From the NCBI GenBank assembly GCA_017522685.1, contig JAFWYN010000026.1:62001-126000 (forward strand): 64,000 nucleotides of DNA. The letters are read 5' to 3'. Below the pieces are notes generated by a model. The model was not told the origin of the DNA. It made no database searches and saw nothing but the letters and a program-made list of their open reading frames with translations. The translations under genes were made by a program, and so were the position numbers. This DNA is from Lachnospiraceae bacterium. GTDB taxonomy: Bacteria > Bacillota_A > Clostridia > Lachnospirales > Lachnospiraceae. This document shows positions 8,095-15,996 of this stretch, in pieces. Numbering within the stretch: the first letter of the stretch is position 1; every line of letters starts with the position of its first letter.

Positions 8095-8721
8095 ATGAAC
8101 AACATTTTCGTGAACACAAGAAGCAGTATTAAAATCACAGGTTCCAAGACCATTTATTTTGATCCTTTGGAGCTTGAAGAGGCACCTAAGGATGCAGATA
8201 TTATCTTTGTGACCCACGAGCATTATGACCATTTCTCACCGAAGGATATCCGTAAGGTGCTGAAGGATGATACCAAGGTGATTGTACCCGCATCCATGCT
8301 GGAAGTGGTGGAGGAGAAGTGCCCTGAAGTAAAAAGCTTGTATGGTATATTACCCGGTCAATCCGGGGTATGTGAAGGCGTAAAATATCAGGGGATTCCG
8401 GCCTACAATATTGGTAAGGCTTTTCACCCCAAGGAAAAGAATTGGGTGGGATATCTGGTAGAAATGGATGGAGCGACTTATTATGCCATGGGGGATACAG
8501 ACGTGACTCCTGAAGCGGAATCGGTGGAAGCAGATGTGATGTTTGTACCGGTGGGCGGAAAATATACCATGGATGCCCATGAGGCAGCAGAATTTATAAA
8601 TCAGAAGCCCCGGGGACTGGTAGTGCCCATACATTATGCAGATCCGGAAGCTTGTGAAAGATTCTTAGGATTGCTGAAGCCGGAGGTTAAGACAAAGTAT
8701 CTATTTGCGATAAATGATTAA
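8095..8721 (+). CDS. MBL-fold metal-dependent hydrolase (UlaG-like)
   Basis: Metallo-beta-lactamase-fold hydrolase, 208 residues, probably cytoplasmic. The metal-binding signature HEHYDH is at 41-46, and further ligands are plausible in MGDTDVTPE and in the C-terminal PIHYAD. The short, compact fold resembles the UlaG/YtkL-type hydrolases rather than true beta-lactamases. ATG 8095 is preceded by AAAGGAGG; the in-frame ATG at 8074 lies upstream of that ribosome site. Between the small RNA terminator (7899) and this gene a weak, bulged hairpin with a T-rich tail at about 7993-8032 may be another terminator. The substrate is unknown. Confidence 0.88.
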   Translation: MNNIFVNTRSSIKITGSKTIYFDPLELEEAPKDADIIFVTHEHYDHFSPKDIRKVLKDDTKVIVPASMLEVVEEKCPEVKSLYGILPGQSGVCEGVKYQGIPAYNIGKAFHPKEKNWVGYLVEMDGATYYAMGDTDVTPEAESVEADVMFVPVGGKYTMDAHEAAEFINQKPRGLVVPIHYADPEACERFLGLLKPEVKTKYLFAIND

Positions 8722-8806
8722 TTTGGTACCGGTTTTTATGCCTTTTTTTAGGTTTTTCTTGTTTTTTGTATTTGTATCGTATCTATAGAGATTAAACTAG
8801 AAAAAG

Positions 8807-8836
8807 AGTACCATATATTTGATTTCAAATGGTACT
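8807..8836. repeat. 30-base inverted repeat upstream of the XRE gene
   Basis: AGTACCAT (8807-8814) and ATGGTACT (8829-8836) are perfectly complementary, with a further TTTGA/TCAAA pairing inside. It may be an operator for the XRE regulator at 8993. A second small hairpin, TTGCTAC/GTAGCAA around 8903-8921, follows. Confidence 0.45.
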
Positions 8837-8992
8837 AAATGGAGAAAAATGTCGTAATAGATACAAGAGCATAGAACGAAGGAACGATAAGAGGAAAACA
8901 TCCTTGCTACGATAAGTAGCAAAAATGCAATTGGCAATTTCTGTTTCCTATCAAGATAAGGTGATATGATTTTTCTTGGGAGGTTGACTAAG

Positions 8993-9664
8993 ATGATTTT
9001 TTCAGAAAAGTTACAATTGTTAAGAAAAAGTAAGGGATTTACACAAGAGGAGTTGGCGGAAAAGCTGAATGTGTCAAGGCAGGCTGTGGCGAAATGGGAG
9101 GCCGGTCGGGCATACCCGGATGTTATGAATTTGATTCAGATTAGTGATATGATGAATGTGACAGTGGACTATTTGGTTAAGGACCGGGAATGTGCGCTAA
9201 CACTTCAAAAAAGAGAAGATAATGATGTGGAAGAACTCATACTCTTTCGCCTGGAAGCAAATGTAAATACCTATGCAGCATTTATGAATGAAGTGGATGC
9301 AACCAGACCAGATTCTCATGATTTCAGGTATGAGAAGGGTGATTATATGTATTATGATACCTATGTGGGTGGTGAGCTATTCGCAGGACAGGAAGCTGTC
9401 TGGAAAAAGGGCAAGGCTGTTTATGCCATGAACTATGCGGGTAGAGTCCTTAGTGATAAATTCAGTGGTAATTTCCTGAAAGAGGCTTTGCGTAATGCAG
9501 ACATAAATATGCCATACCGCGGACCGGAATATTATGAAGCCGGAGAATATGTGTATAAAGCAAAGGTGTCGGGAGAGATTCAGTGGTTCCAGGGGCATGA
9601 GGAAATCTACTGGCAGAATGAAAAGGTATATGAGTGTTATTTTCATGGGGGATTGTTGCGATAA
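8993..9664 (+). CDS. XRE family regulator with DUF5680-like C-terminal domain
   Basis: Helix-turn-helix regulator, 223 residues. Residues about 3-60 form a typical Cro/CI domain (LRKSKGFTQEELAEKLNVSR followed by AVAKWEAGRAYPD). The C-terminal half, rich in aromatic and Gly residues and ending in IQWFQGHEEIYW...YFHGGLLR, resembles the DUF5680 domain found on XRE regulators, where it is a putative ligand- or partner-binding module. ATG 8993 is preceded by GGGAGG (8978-8983); the in-frame ATG 8966 has the ribosome site downstream of it. It stands alone, with an inverted repeat upstream that could be its own operator. The aquaporin gene follows 74 bases later with a separate ribosome site. Confidence 0.85.
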   Translation: MIFSEKLQLLRKSKGFTQEELAEKLNVSRQAVAKWEAGRAYPDVMNLIQISDMMNVTVDYLVKDRECALTLQKREDNDVEELILFRLEANVNTYAAFMNEVDATRPDSHDFRYEKGDYMYYDTYVGGELFAGQEAVWKKGKAVYAMNYAGRVLSDKFSGNFLKEALRNADINMPYRGPEYYEAGEYVYKAKVSGEIQWFQGHEEIYWQNEKVYECYFHGGLLR

Positions 9665-9738
9665 GTGTTATTTTTTGAAAAATAGATTCCGATATATTAA
9701 TAGATAATATTAAAATCAGAATCAAGGAGGTTTATTTC

Positions 9739-10434
9739 ATGAAAAAGCTTATTGCAGAATTTATTGGTACGGCAGTGCTTGTTACTTTAGGTTGTGGTAC
9801 TGCTATGTTAGTGGGATGTGACGCTTCTCAGGGAAGCGGTTATCTGCTGACAGCACTTGCATTTGGTCTGGTCATCGTAGGTATGGCTTACTGTGTAGGG
9901 AATATTTCCGGATGTCATATTAATCCTGCGGTTTCATTGGGTGTTCTCATGAGCGGCGGAATGAAAGCAAAGGAATTTGTTGGTTATGTAATAGCCCAGT
10001 GTCTTGGAGCATTGGCAGGTGCAGGCATATTGGCGGCAATTTTCGGTCTTGGTGGTGTAACAGATAAGACAGGCGGTTTTGGATCCAATGGTCTTGGAAG
10101 CATCAACGGAAGTATTGCGGCCGGCTTACTTGTAGAAGTAGTTTTAACCTTTATTTTTGTATTGACGATTCTCGGAGTTACCAGTAAAAAGGCAGGACAT
10201 GGTTCCTTTGGTGGCCTTATCATCGGTTTGACCCTTACTCTGGTACATATCCTGGGAATCGGTTTGACCGGAACCAGTGTAAATCCTGCAAGAAGTCTTG
10301 GGCCTGCTATGGTAGCTGCGATAAATGGAAATACAGACCCCATCGCATGCGTTTGGGTGTTTATTGTAGGACCTTTCGTTGGTGCCGCACTGGCAGCAGT
10401 AGTATATAAGTATCTTGAAAAAGAGAATGATTAA
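9739..10434 (+). CDS. aqpZ: Aquaporin, water-selective type
   Basis: Membrane channel of the major intrinsic protein family, 231 residues with six helices. The two NPA boxes are at 62-64 (HINPAVSLG) and 182-184 (VNPARSLGP). The constriction residues match the water-selective AqpZ pattern: F42, H170 and R185, whereas glycerol facilitators have W/G/F-like residues and a longer loop. The product is therefore called an aquaporin rather than GlpF. AGGAGG precedes ATG 9739 at normal spacing. It is followed by the manganese riboswitch promoter within 15 bases, so it ends its own transcript or reads into the riboswitch region. Confidence 0.9.
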   Translation: MKKLIAEFIGTAVLVTLGCGTAMLVGCDASQGSGYLLTALAFGLVIVGMAYCVGNISGCHINPAVSLGVLMSGGMKAKEFVGYVIAQCLGALAGAGILAAIFGLGGVTDKTGGFGSNGLGSINGSIAAGLLVEVVLTFIFVLTILGVTSKKAGHGSFGGLIIGLTLTLVHILGIGLTGTSVNPARSLGPAMVAAINGNTDPIACVWVFIVGPFVGAALAAVVYKYLEKEND

Positions 10435-10448
10435 CAGGAAAAAAGTGG

Positions 10449-10477
10449 TTGACAAATCCGGGAAGCAGTGTTAAGGT
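10449..10477 (+). promoter_or_regulatory. Promoter of the manganese riboswitch transcript
   Basis: Consensus TTGACA (10449-10454), exactly 17 bases, TAAGGT (10472-10477). It starts transcription about 10 bases before the aptamer. Confidence 0.7.
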
Positions 10478-10495
10478 AATAAATAATAAAATTCC

Positions 10496-10579
10496 CATGA
10501 GGGAGTAGCAGGCGTTTTACGTAGCAAGTCACCATCTCGATCGTACGATCTGGCTTTGCTTTAAATTGCGAGACTCATG
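10496..10579 (+). ncRNA. yybP-ykoY manganese riboswitch aptamer
   Basis: The aptamer shows the invariant pieces of the yybP-ykoY class in order: P1 strand CATGAG (10496-10501), the L1 sequence GGGAGTAGC, P2 GCAAGTC paired with GGCTTTGC, a P3 hairpin built on the palindrome GATCGTACGATC, then GCGAGAC and the P1 closing strand CTCATG (10574-10579). This class binds Mn2+ (with Mg2+) and turns on manganese-export genes. After the aptamer, GACTCATG can instead pair with CATGAAGTC (10596-10604), an anti-P1 arrangement, and a terminator follows at 10629-10674, so control by antitermination is likely. The next coding genes are an ABC exporter pair 190 bases past the terminator. Confidence 0.9.
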
Positions 10580-10628
10580 TATAGCTAAAACTATGCATGA
10601 AGTCCGTACATATGTGATGTGAATGATG

Positions 10629-10674
10629 AACCCCAAGTATAGTTTTATAGCTTTACTTGGGGTTATTTGTTTTT
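10629..10674 (+). terminator. Expression-platform terminator of the Mn riboswitch
   Basis: AACCCCAAGTA (10629-10639) pairs with TACTTGGGGTT (10654-10664), followed by ATTTGTTTTT. Its loop and left arm (TATAGTTTTATAGCT) can pair with upstream AGCTAAAACTAT (10583-10594, two-base bulge), a plausible antiterminator. Confidence 0.8.
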
Positions 10675-10821
10675 GATTCGGAGCCATGCAGATTGATGCA
10701 AAACAGACCGTTCAAGTTTACTTGAGTAGGGCTGTTTGTATCAATCTATATGGCGAGAAGCCATACATGAACAAAAGTAAAGCTGCGTAGCAGCGGTTTT
10801 GTGAATGTGGCCCCGAATCAA
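10673..10821. repeat. Composite palindromic element between riboswitch and ABC genes
   Basis: Outer arms TTGATTCGGAGCCA (10673-10686) and TGGCCCCGAATCAA (10808-10821) match at 13 of 14 positions. Inside are a near-perfect hairpin GATTGATGCAAAACAG (10691-10706)/CTGTTTGTATCAATC (10731-10745) capped by CAAGTTTACTTG, a small TATGGC/GCCATA hairpin (10750-10766), and a segment (10761-10821) that aligns with the reverse complement of the 46517-46592 palindrome, sharing GCTGCGTAGCAGCG. It carries no coding frame. Confidence 0.65.
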
Positions 10822-10859
10822 GCAGTAGTTTTCATAATACAAGTCAGGAGGAAAGAAAG

Positions 10860-11558
10860 ATGTTTATTGCTTTGAAAAACGCAACCAAGAAGTACGGAGA
10901 GGGAGAAAGCCTGGTGTATGCTTTGAATCAGGCCAATCTGGAGATTGAGAAGGGTGAGATTTGTGTCATATTAGGACCGTCAGGTTCCGGTAAGTCCACT
11001 ATGTTAAATATGCTGGGTGGATTGGATCATCTGGATGAGGGAGAAATTATTGTGGGTGACAGGAATCTTTCCGGATACCGAAATAAGAAGCTGACAGAGT
11101 ATCGCAAAGAGGATGTGGGCTTTGTATTCCAGTTCTATAATCTGATTCCCGATTTAACCGTAGAGGAGAATATCCAGGTGGTATCCGACATTGCAGAGAA
11201 TCCTTTGGATATTACGGAAGTGCTGGAAGCCATGGGGATGGAGAAGTACCGTTATCGTTTTCCCAGAGAGCTGTCAGGTGGTCAACAGCAGCGTGTGGCC
11301 ATAGCCAGAGCCATTATTAAGAATCCAAAGCTTCTTTTGTGTGACGAGTTAACCGGAGCTTTGGATACCAAGTCTTCTAAAACGGTCTTAGAATTCATAG
11401 AAAAAATAAATAAGCTTTATCAAACTACCACCGTGATTATTACTCATAACGAGGCCATTGCACAGATAGCTGACAGGGTGATTTATATCAAAGACGGTAA
11501 GGTGCAGGAAAACAGATTAAATGAGCAGAAAAAGTCCGCTGCAGAGCTGGAATTGTAA
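10860..11558 (+). CDS. ABC transporter ATP-binding protein (MacB/LolD type)
   Basis: ATPase subunit of a type VII (MacB/FtsX-like) ABC system, 232 residues. Walker A GPSGSGKST is at 39-47, the Q-loop in VGFVFQFYNL, the signature LSGGQQQR at 138-145, Walker B LLLCDE at 158-163 and the H-loop H196 (IITHNE). It precedes its permease by 14 bases and forms one operon with it. The Mn2+ riboswitch is the only upstream regulatory element and no gene lies between, so manganese control of this exporter is inferred, though a 150-base palindromic element separates them. Such systems export peptides or lipids or remodel the envelope; the substrate is unknown. Confidence 0.92.
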   Translation: MFIALKNATKKYGEGESLVYALNQANLEIEKGEICVILGPSGSGKSTMLNMLGGLDHLDEGEIIVGDRNLSGYRNKKLTEYRKEDVGFVFQFYNLIPDLTVEENIQVVSDIAENPLDITEVLEAMGMEKYRYRFPRELSGGQQQRVAIARAIIKNPKLLLCDELTGALDTKSSKTVLEFIEKINKLYQTTTVIITHNEAIAQIADRVIYIKDGKVQENRLNEQKKSAAELEL

Positions 11559-11572
11559 GGGGGGATCCGTTG

Positions 11573-13795
11573 ATGAAGCTTAACAAAAGATATTCACGAA
11601 GCATAAAAAGCAATCTTTCATTTTATATTTCAACAACTGTATTGACCATCATGACTTTAGTTTTGGTCTTTATCATGAATATTGGCGGAGATGCCATTTG
11701 GGAGTTCGGTGATACTTTCTTTGCCAGCCAATGCTTAGAGGATGCTAACTTTACCACCTATCTGCCGATTTCAAAAGAGGAGCAGGTGAAGCTGGAAGAA
11801 GAATTCGGAGTGAATCTGGAGCCCCAGTATTACAACAATATTGAAACCAATGGTACTACGGTCAGAGTCTTTAAAAAGACCCATGAAATCAATCTTTACA
11901 GTATCACGGAAGGTAAGGATATTACTGCTAATGATGAGGTGATTATTTCAGAGGGTTATGCAGTATTCAACAAAGTTTCCATAGGAGATGCCATACAAAT
12001 TGGGGAAAAAGAGTATACAGTAACCGGCTTTTTTCAAAGACCCGACTATTTGTATATGCTACAGAATGAAGGGGATGCCTATAAAAACGTAACCACATTC
12101 TTTTTGGCCTATGTAACGGATGAAGAATTTGAAGAAATCGGTAGTGAGAATTGCCTGTATCAGGTGCGATATGAAGGGAATGACAGCAGTGAGTTCCGTA
12201 AGGCAGTAAATGAAAGATATTTTATGAGCAGTTATCTTTCCGCACAGGAGAATATGCGTATTGATATGGTGAAGATGCAGGCGGAACTCATGGTTTTCTT
12301 ATCGTATATCTTGTTAGCCATTATGCCTTTGGTGGTAGTTGTACTGGTAAGTATTGTGCTGAACAGAAAAGTAAAATCCGAGCAGAAGCTGATAGGAACC
12401 TTAACTGCATTGGGGTATAAGAAGAGCCGTCTTATGTTGCATTATGCAGGTTTTGCAATGATTCCGGGGATACTTGGAGGCGGATTGGGAGTCCTTTTGA
12501 GTCTGCTGTTTGCCCAAAGCTTTGGTGAAATTTGTTTGTTGGATTATGAGCCTATGCGGATTAAATGCCATTTAAATCCATTGGTGGCAGTACTGGGAAT
12601 TGCAGTGCCCACCTTGATGTATGTATTGGTGGCTATGATTTCCGTGAATAAGCTTTTAAAGAAGGATACCGTACGATTGTTAAACGGCAATGCAGAACAA
12701 GGGGAGAAAAATTATAGAAATCTGTTGCGGAAAAGGAAGCTGTCTTTTCGGATTAAATATGCTGTTCGCTCCTTAATAGGCAATCCGGGAAGAACCTTTG
12801 TGGTATTCTTGGGTATTTTCTTGGGAAGCTTCATAGCATTACTTGGATTTGGTCTTTTAGATACTATGGAGAATACCAAGAAGAATATGGTAGATGAGAT
12901 GGGAAGCTATGAATATCAGTATGTATTGAAGGAGCGCTTGGATACCGGTGAATACGATGGCGAATCGATCATTATGTTTGTCATGGAAGATTTGTCCGGT
13001 GCGCAGTTTCAGTTGATCGGAACAGAGGATACCAATCCTTATTTGGAGTTGAAAGATGTGGAAGGTGCATCTGTCGAGCTGAAAAAAGGATACTATATTA
13101 CCAGTGTCATGGCTATGCTTCAGGACTTGGAAGTAGGAGAGAAGCTGACCATCTGTAATCCGCTGACGTTGGAAGAAACCGAGATTACGGTGAGTGGCAT
13201 TATAGACAATGATATGCAGAATGCCCTGTTCACCAATAGAGCAAGAGTGGCAGAAATCCTGGGAGTTGATGAAAGTATCAGCAATGTTATCATGAGCGAT
13301 GTGGCTCTTGAGATACCGGAAGATAAGGTGATGGAAACCATCAAGAAAAGTGATGCCAAGGAGCAGTTTCAGAACATGTCCAATCAGATGAATACGATGA
13401 TTTATTTTCTCATCGGAATGGGTGCCATTATCTGTGTGGCAGCCATATATGTGGCAGTGAATATGCTGGTAACAGAAAATCGTTCCAATATTTCCATGCT
13501 GAAGGTGTTGGGATATGATGATAAAAATATCAACAGGATTGTCTTAAGGGTGAATCATATTATGGTTCCCATTGGCTTTTTACTTAGTATTCCGGCAGTA
13601 TTTGCTGTCAGCAATTGGTTTATGGCTTTCCTTGCATCGTTTATCGGGATGCTTCCGAAAACATATATTGCACCGACCAGCTTACTTTATACTGCTGTCC
13701 TGATTTGCATCAGCTATTTAGGGTCTCTGTTTTTGCTTCGCCGTAAAGTGTCCAAAGTGGATATGGTAGAAAGCCTGAAGGGAAATAGAGAATAG
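11573..13795 (+). CDS. ABC transporter permease, FtsX/MacB-type double repeat
   Basis: Membrane subunit paired with the ATPase just upstream, 740 residues. An N-terminal helix (LSFYISTTVLTIMTLVLVFI) is followed by an extracytoplasmic domain of about 180 residues, a three-helix FtsX core (about 230-370), a second N-type helix (TFVVFLGIFLGSFIALLGFG), a second external domain, and a final three-helix FtsX core (about 610-735). ATG 11573 is preceded by AAGGGGGG; TTG 11570 directly before it is less likely. This two-FtsX-core design is common in Firmicutes peptide-resistance and unknown-substrate exporters. No adjacent two-component system typical of bacitracin modules is present. Confidence 0.9.
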   Translation: MKLNKRYSRSIKSNLSFYISTTVLTIMTLVLVFIMNIGGDAIWEFGDTFFASQCLEDANFTTYLPISKEEQVKLEEEFGVNLEPQYYNNIETNGTTVRVFKKTHEINLYSITEGKDITANDEVIISEGYAVFNKVSIGDAIQIGEKEYTVTGFFQRPDYLYMLQNEGDAYKNVTTFFLAYVTDEEFEEIGSENCLYQVRYEGNDSSEFRKAVNERYFMSSYLSAQENMRIDMVKMQAELMVFLSYILLAIMPLVVVVLVSIVLNRKVKSEQKLIGTLTALGYKKSRLMLHYAGFAMIPGILGGGLGVLLSLLFAQSFGEICLLDYEPMRIKCHLNPLVAVLGIAVPTLMYVLVAMISVNKLLKKDTVRLLNGNAEQGEKNYRNLLRKRKLSFRIKYAVRSLIGNPGRTFVVFLGIFLGSFIALLGFGLLDTMENTKKNMVDEMGSYEYQYVLKERLDTGEYDGESIIMFVMEDLSGAQFQLIGTEDTNPYLELKDVEGASVELKKGYYITSVMAMLQDLEVGEKLTICNPLTLEETEITVSGIIDNDMQNALFTNRARVAEILGVDESISNVIMSDVALEIPEDKVMETIKKSDAKEQFQNMSNQMNTMIYFLIGMGAIICVAAIYVAVNMLVTENRSNISMLKVLGYDDKNINRIVLRVNHIMVPIGFLLSIPAVFAVSNWFMAFLASFIGMLPKTYIAPTSLLYTAVLICISYLGSLFLLRRKVSKVDMVESLKGNRE

Positions 13796-13813
13796 TTATC
13801 GGTAAAACAATTC

Positions 13814-13842
13814 TTGTAGAATTAGAGGAATTGAAATATAAT
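13814..13842 (+). promoter_or_regulatory. Promoter of azlCD
   Basis: TTGTAG (13814-13819), 17-base spacer, perfect TATAAT (13837-13842). It lies 19 bases after the ABC permease stop and gives a leader of about 70 nt. Confidence 0.65.
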
Positions 13843-13918
13843 GTAGCTAATGTGTCTGCTTGTGGTGCGGAATGCGAATTCTAATCATAAGTGTTTTGAG
13901 CAGGCAAGGGAGCTATAT

Positions 13919-14617
13919 ATGAAAAAATCAAAAGAAACAATAAAATATGCATTCAAAGCGTCCATACCCATTATGGCAGGTTACATCGTACTGGGTATGG
14001 GCTTTGGTGTGCTTATGGAGAGTAAGGGCTATGACTGGTGGTGGTCCCTGTTTATGAGTCTGACGGTCTATGCAGGCTCCATGCAGTATGTGGCTATTGA
14101 TTTGCTGGCAGGGGGAGCTACCCTGATTTCAGCAGCTTTGATGACTCTCTTAGTAAATATCAGACATATTTTTTACGGAATTACCATGCTGGAGGGCTAT
14201 AAGGATACGGGGGCTAAGAAGCCTTATTTAATCTGTGCCCTGACAGATGAGACTTTTTCTTTGGTGTGTTCGCCCAAGCTACCGGAGGGAGTCGAACGGA
14301 AGGCCTATTACTTCTTTGTCTCCCTTTTTAACCATTTTTACTGGGTGGCAGGAAGTGTGCTGGGCGGTGTCATAGGCAATGTATTTACCTTTAATACGGC
14401 CGGTGTGGATTTCGCCATGACGGCCCTGTTTGTGGTGATTTTCGTAGAACAGTGGGAAAGCACCAAACAGCATATACCGGCACTTACCGGTGTTTTATGT
14501 TCCCTGGTGATGTTACTCATTTTCGGACCTTCTGATTTTCTGATTCCTGCCATGATAACCATTACGGTAGCACTTTTGGCAGAGCGTAAGATGCTGGAAG
14601 GAGGTGGCGAAGAATGA
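13919..14617 (+). CDS. azlC: Branched-chain amino acid exporter large subunit AzlC
   Basis: Membrane protein, 232 residues, with six to seven hydrophobic segments and the AzlC pattern (IMAGYIVLGMGFGVLMES...GSMQYVAIDLL...NIRHIFYG). AzlCD pairs export branched-chain amino acids and related compounds such as 4-azaleucine. ATG 13919 is preceded by AGGGA at 13907-13911; the longer frame beginning at 13850 has no ribosome site and overlaps the promoter region. It overlaps azlD by 4 bases (ATGA), so the two subunits are translationally coupled. Confidence 0.92.
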   Translation: MKKSKETIKYAFKASIPIMAGYIVLGMGFGVLMESKGYDWWWSLFMSLTVYAGSMQYVAIDLLAGGATLISAALMTLLVNIRHIFYGITMLEGYKDTGAKKPYLICALTDETFSLVCSPKLPEGVERKAYYFFVSLFNHFYWVAGSVLGGVIGNVFTFNTAGVDFAMTALFVVIFVEQWESTKQHIPALTGVLCSLVMLLIFGPSDFLIPAMITITVALLAERKMLEGGGEE

Positions 14618-14937
14618 TAAATACGATGCATTCTTTCCTTCTCATAGCAGTGGTGGCACTGGTAACTATGGGAATCCGCTTTCTACCCTTTGTAGTATTT
14701 CGGAAAAAGACGCCGAAGCTGGTTTTGTACATGGGTAAGGTATTGCCCTTCGCCATTATGGGTATGCTGGTAGTGTATACCCTAAAGCATGTTTCCATAG
14801 TGGAAGGAAATCATGGGATTCCGGAGCTGATTGGAGTGCTTTTGGTGATTTTTTTGCATAAATGGAAGCATAATACCTTATTATCTATAGTGGGCGGTAC
14901 GATAATATATATGGTATTGGTGCAGATAGTATTTTAG
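14614..14937 (+). CDS. azlD: Branched-chain amino acid exporter small subunit AzlD
   Basis: Small membrane partner of AzlC, 107 residues with four hydrophobic segments (for example SFLLIAVVALVTMGIRFLPF and LPFAIMGMLVVYTL). It starts at the ATGA overlap with azlC, preceded by GGAGGTGG. Length and order are as usual for this pair. Confidence 0.9.
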   Translation: MINTMHSFLLIAVVALVTMGIRFLPFVVFRKKTPKLVLYMGKVLPFAIMGMLVVYTLKHVSIVEGNHGIPELIGVLLVIFLHKWKHNTLLSIVGGTIIYMVLVQIVF

Positions 14938-15013
14938 TTTTGTACCGGGCCATGATGACGAAAAAGGTAAGATGTGGTATACTTAATAGTGAGACAATTT
15001 TCAGGAGGCGACT

Positions 15014-15979
15014 ATGAAACGTAAAGTCGTAGTATTAGGCGGTGGCACGGGTTCGTCCACGTTACTTCGAGGATTAAAGGAATTTCCCCTGGATATCACA
15101 GCAATTGTGTCTGTGTGTGATGATGGAAGAAGTACCGGAGTACTGAGAGAAGAATTTAATATACCGGCAGTGGGAGATATCCGAAGGGTGTTGGTGGCCC
15201 TTTCGGAGACGGAGCCTTTGGTGATGGAGCTTTTTAATTATCGATTCCATACCACCAGTGAGCTGGACGGTCACACCGTGGGAAATTTGCTGCTGACCGC
15301 ATCCTCAGAGATTACCGGGAATCTTTCCGATGGAATCGAGGCCTTAAGTAAGGTGTTTAATTTAAAGGGTAAGGTAGTTCCTTTGACAGAAGATAATGTG
15401 GTACTTATGGGCGAAATGGCCGATGGTACCATCGTGGAGGGGGAACACAATATTACGGAAAACACGGATGCCGTAAAACGTGTCTTTTATAAAGAAGAGC
15501 CGGTACCTACCAAAGAAGCCATACGGGCTTTGGAGGAGGCGGATTTGATACTTCTCAGCATGGGAAGCCTGTTTACCAGTATCATTCCCAATCTGATTTG
15601 CGAGGAAATCGTAGAAGCCATCGATAGGAGTCATGGTAAAATTATGTATGTCTGCAATATGGTGACACAACCGGGAGAAACGGAAGACTTCAAGGTGTCC
15701 GACCATATCCGACTGATTAACCAGTATTTAGGCAAACGTAAGGTGGATGTGGTAATAGCCAATGATGGTATTATCGACGAAGAGATGGCAAAACGTTATG
15801 AATCATTGGAACAAAAGGATCCGGTAGAGCTGGATAGGGAAGATACAGAAAAACTGGTAGAACGACTCATCAGTGATGATTACGTGACGGTGAAGAACAA
15901 TCTGCTCCGACACAATGTGTTGAAGCTGGGCATGCATATATTCGGATATCTGTTAGAGGATAAAAAGATTGGTAACTAA
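15014..15979 (+). CDS. yvcK: Gluconeogenesis factor YvcK/CofD-like
   Basis: Cytoplasmic protein of 321 residues with the nucleotide-binding opening KVVVLGGGTGSSTLLRGLK and the family segments VSVCDDGRSTGVLR and PAVGDIRRVLVALS. In Bacillus, YvcK is needed for growth on gluconeogenic carbon sources and for correct placement of cell-wall synthesis, and binds UDP-sugars; the CofD relatives are LPPG:FO 2-phospho-L-lactate transferases, but no coenzyme F420 genes are here. In most Firmicutes it is flanked by rapZ and whiA; neither is present, so this copy is outside the usual cluster. AGGAGG precedes ATG 15014, with a TATACT -10 element about 35 bases upstream. It leads a run of closely spaced genes to 22437. 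Confidence 0.92.
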   Translation: MKRKVVVLGGGTGSSTLLRGLKEFPLDITAIVSVCDDGRSTGVLREEFNIPAVGDIRRVLVALSETEPLVMELFNYRFHTTSELDGHTVGNLLLTASSEITGNLSDGIEALSKVFNLKGKVVPLTEDNVVLMGEMADGTIVEGEHNITENTDAVKRVFYKEEPVPTKEAIRALEEADLILLSMGSLFTSIIPNLICEEIVEAIDRSHGKIMYVCNMVTQPGETEDFKVSDHIRLINQYLGKRKVDVVIANDGIIDEEMAKRYESLEQKDPVELDREDTEKLVERLISDDYVTVKNNLLRHNVLKLGMHIFGYLLEDKKIGN

Positions 15980-15996
15980 GGATAAGGAGAAAGATT

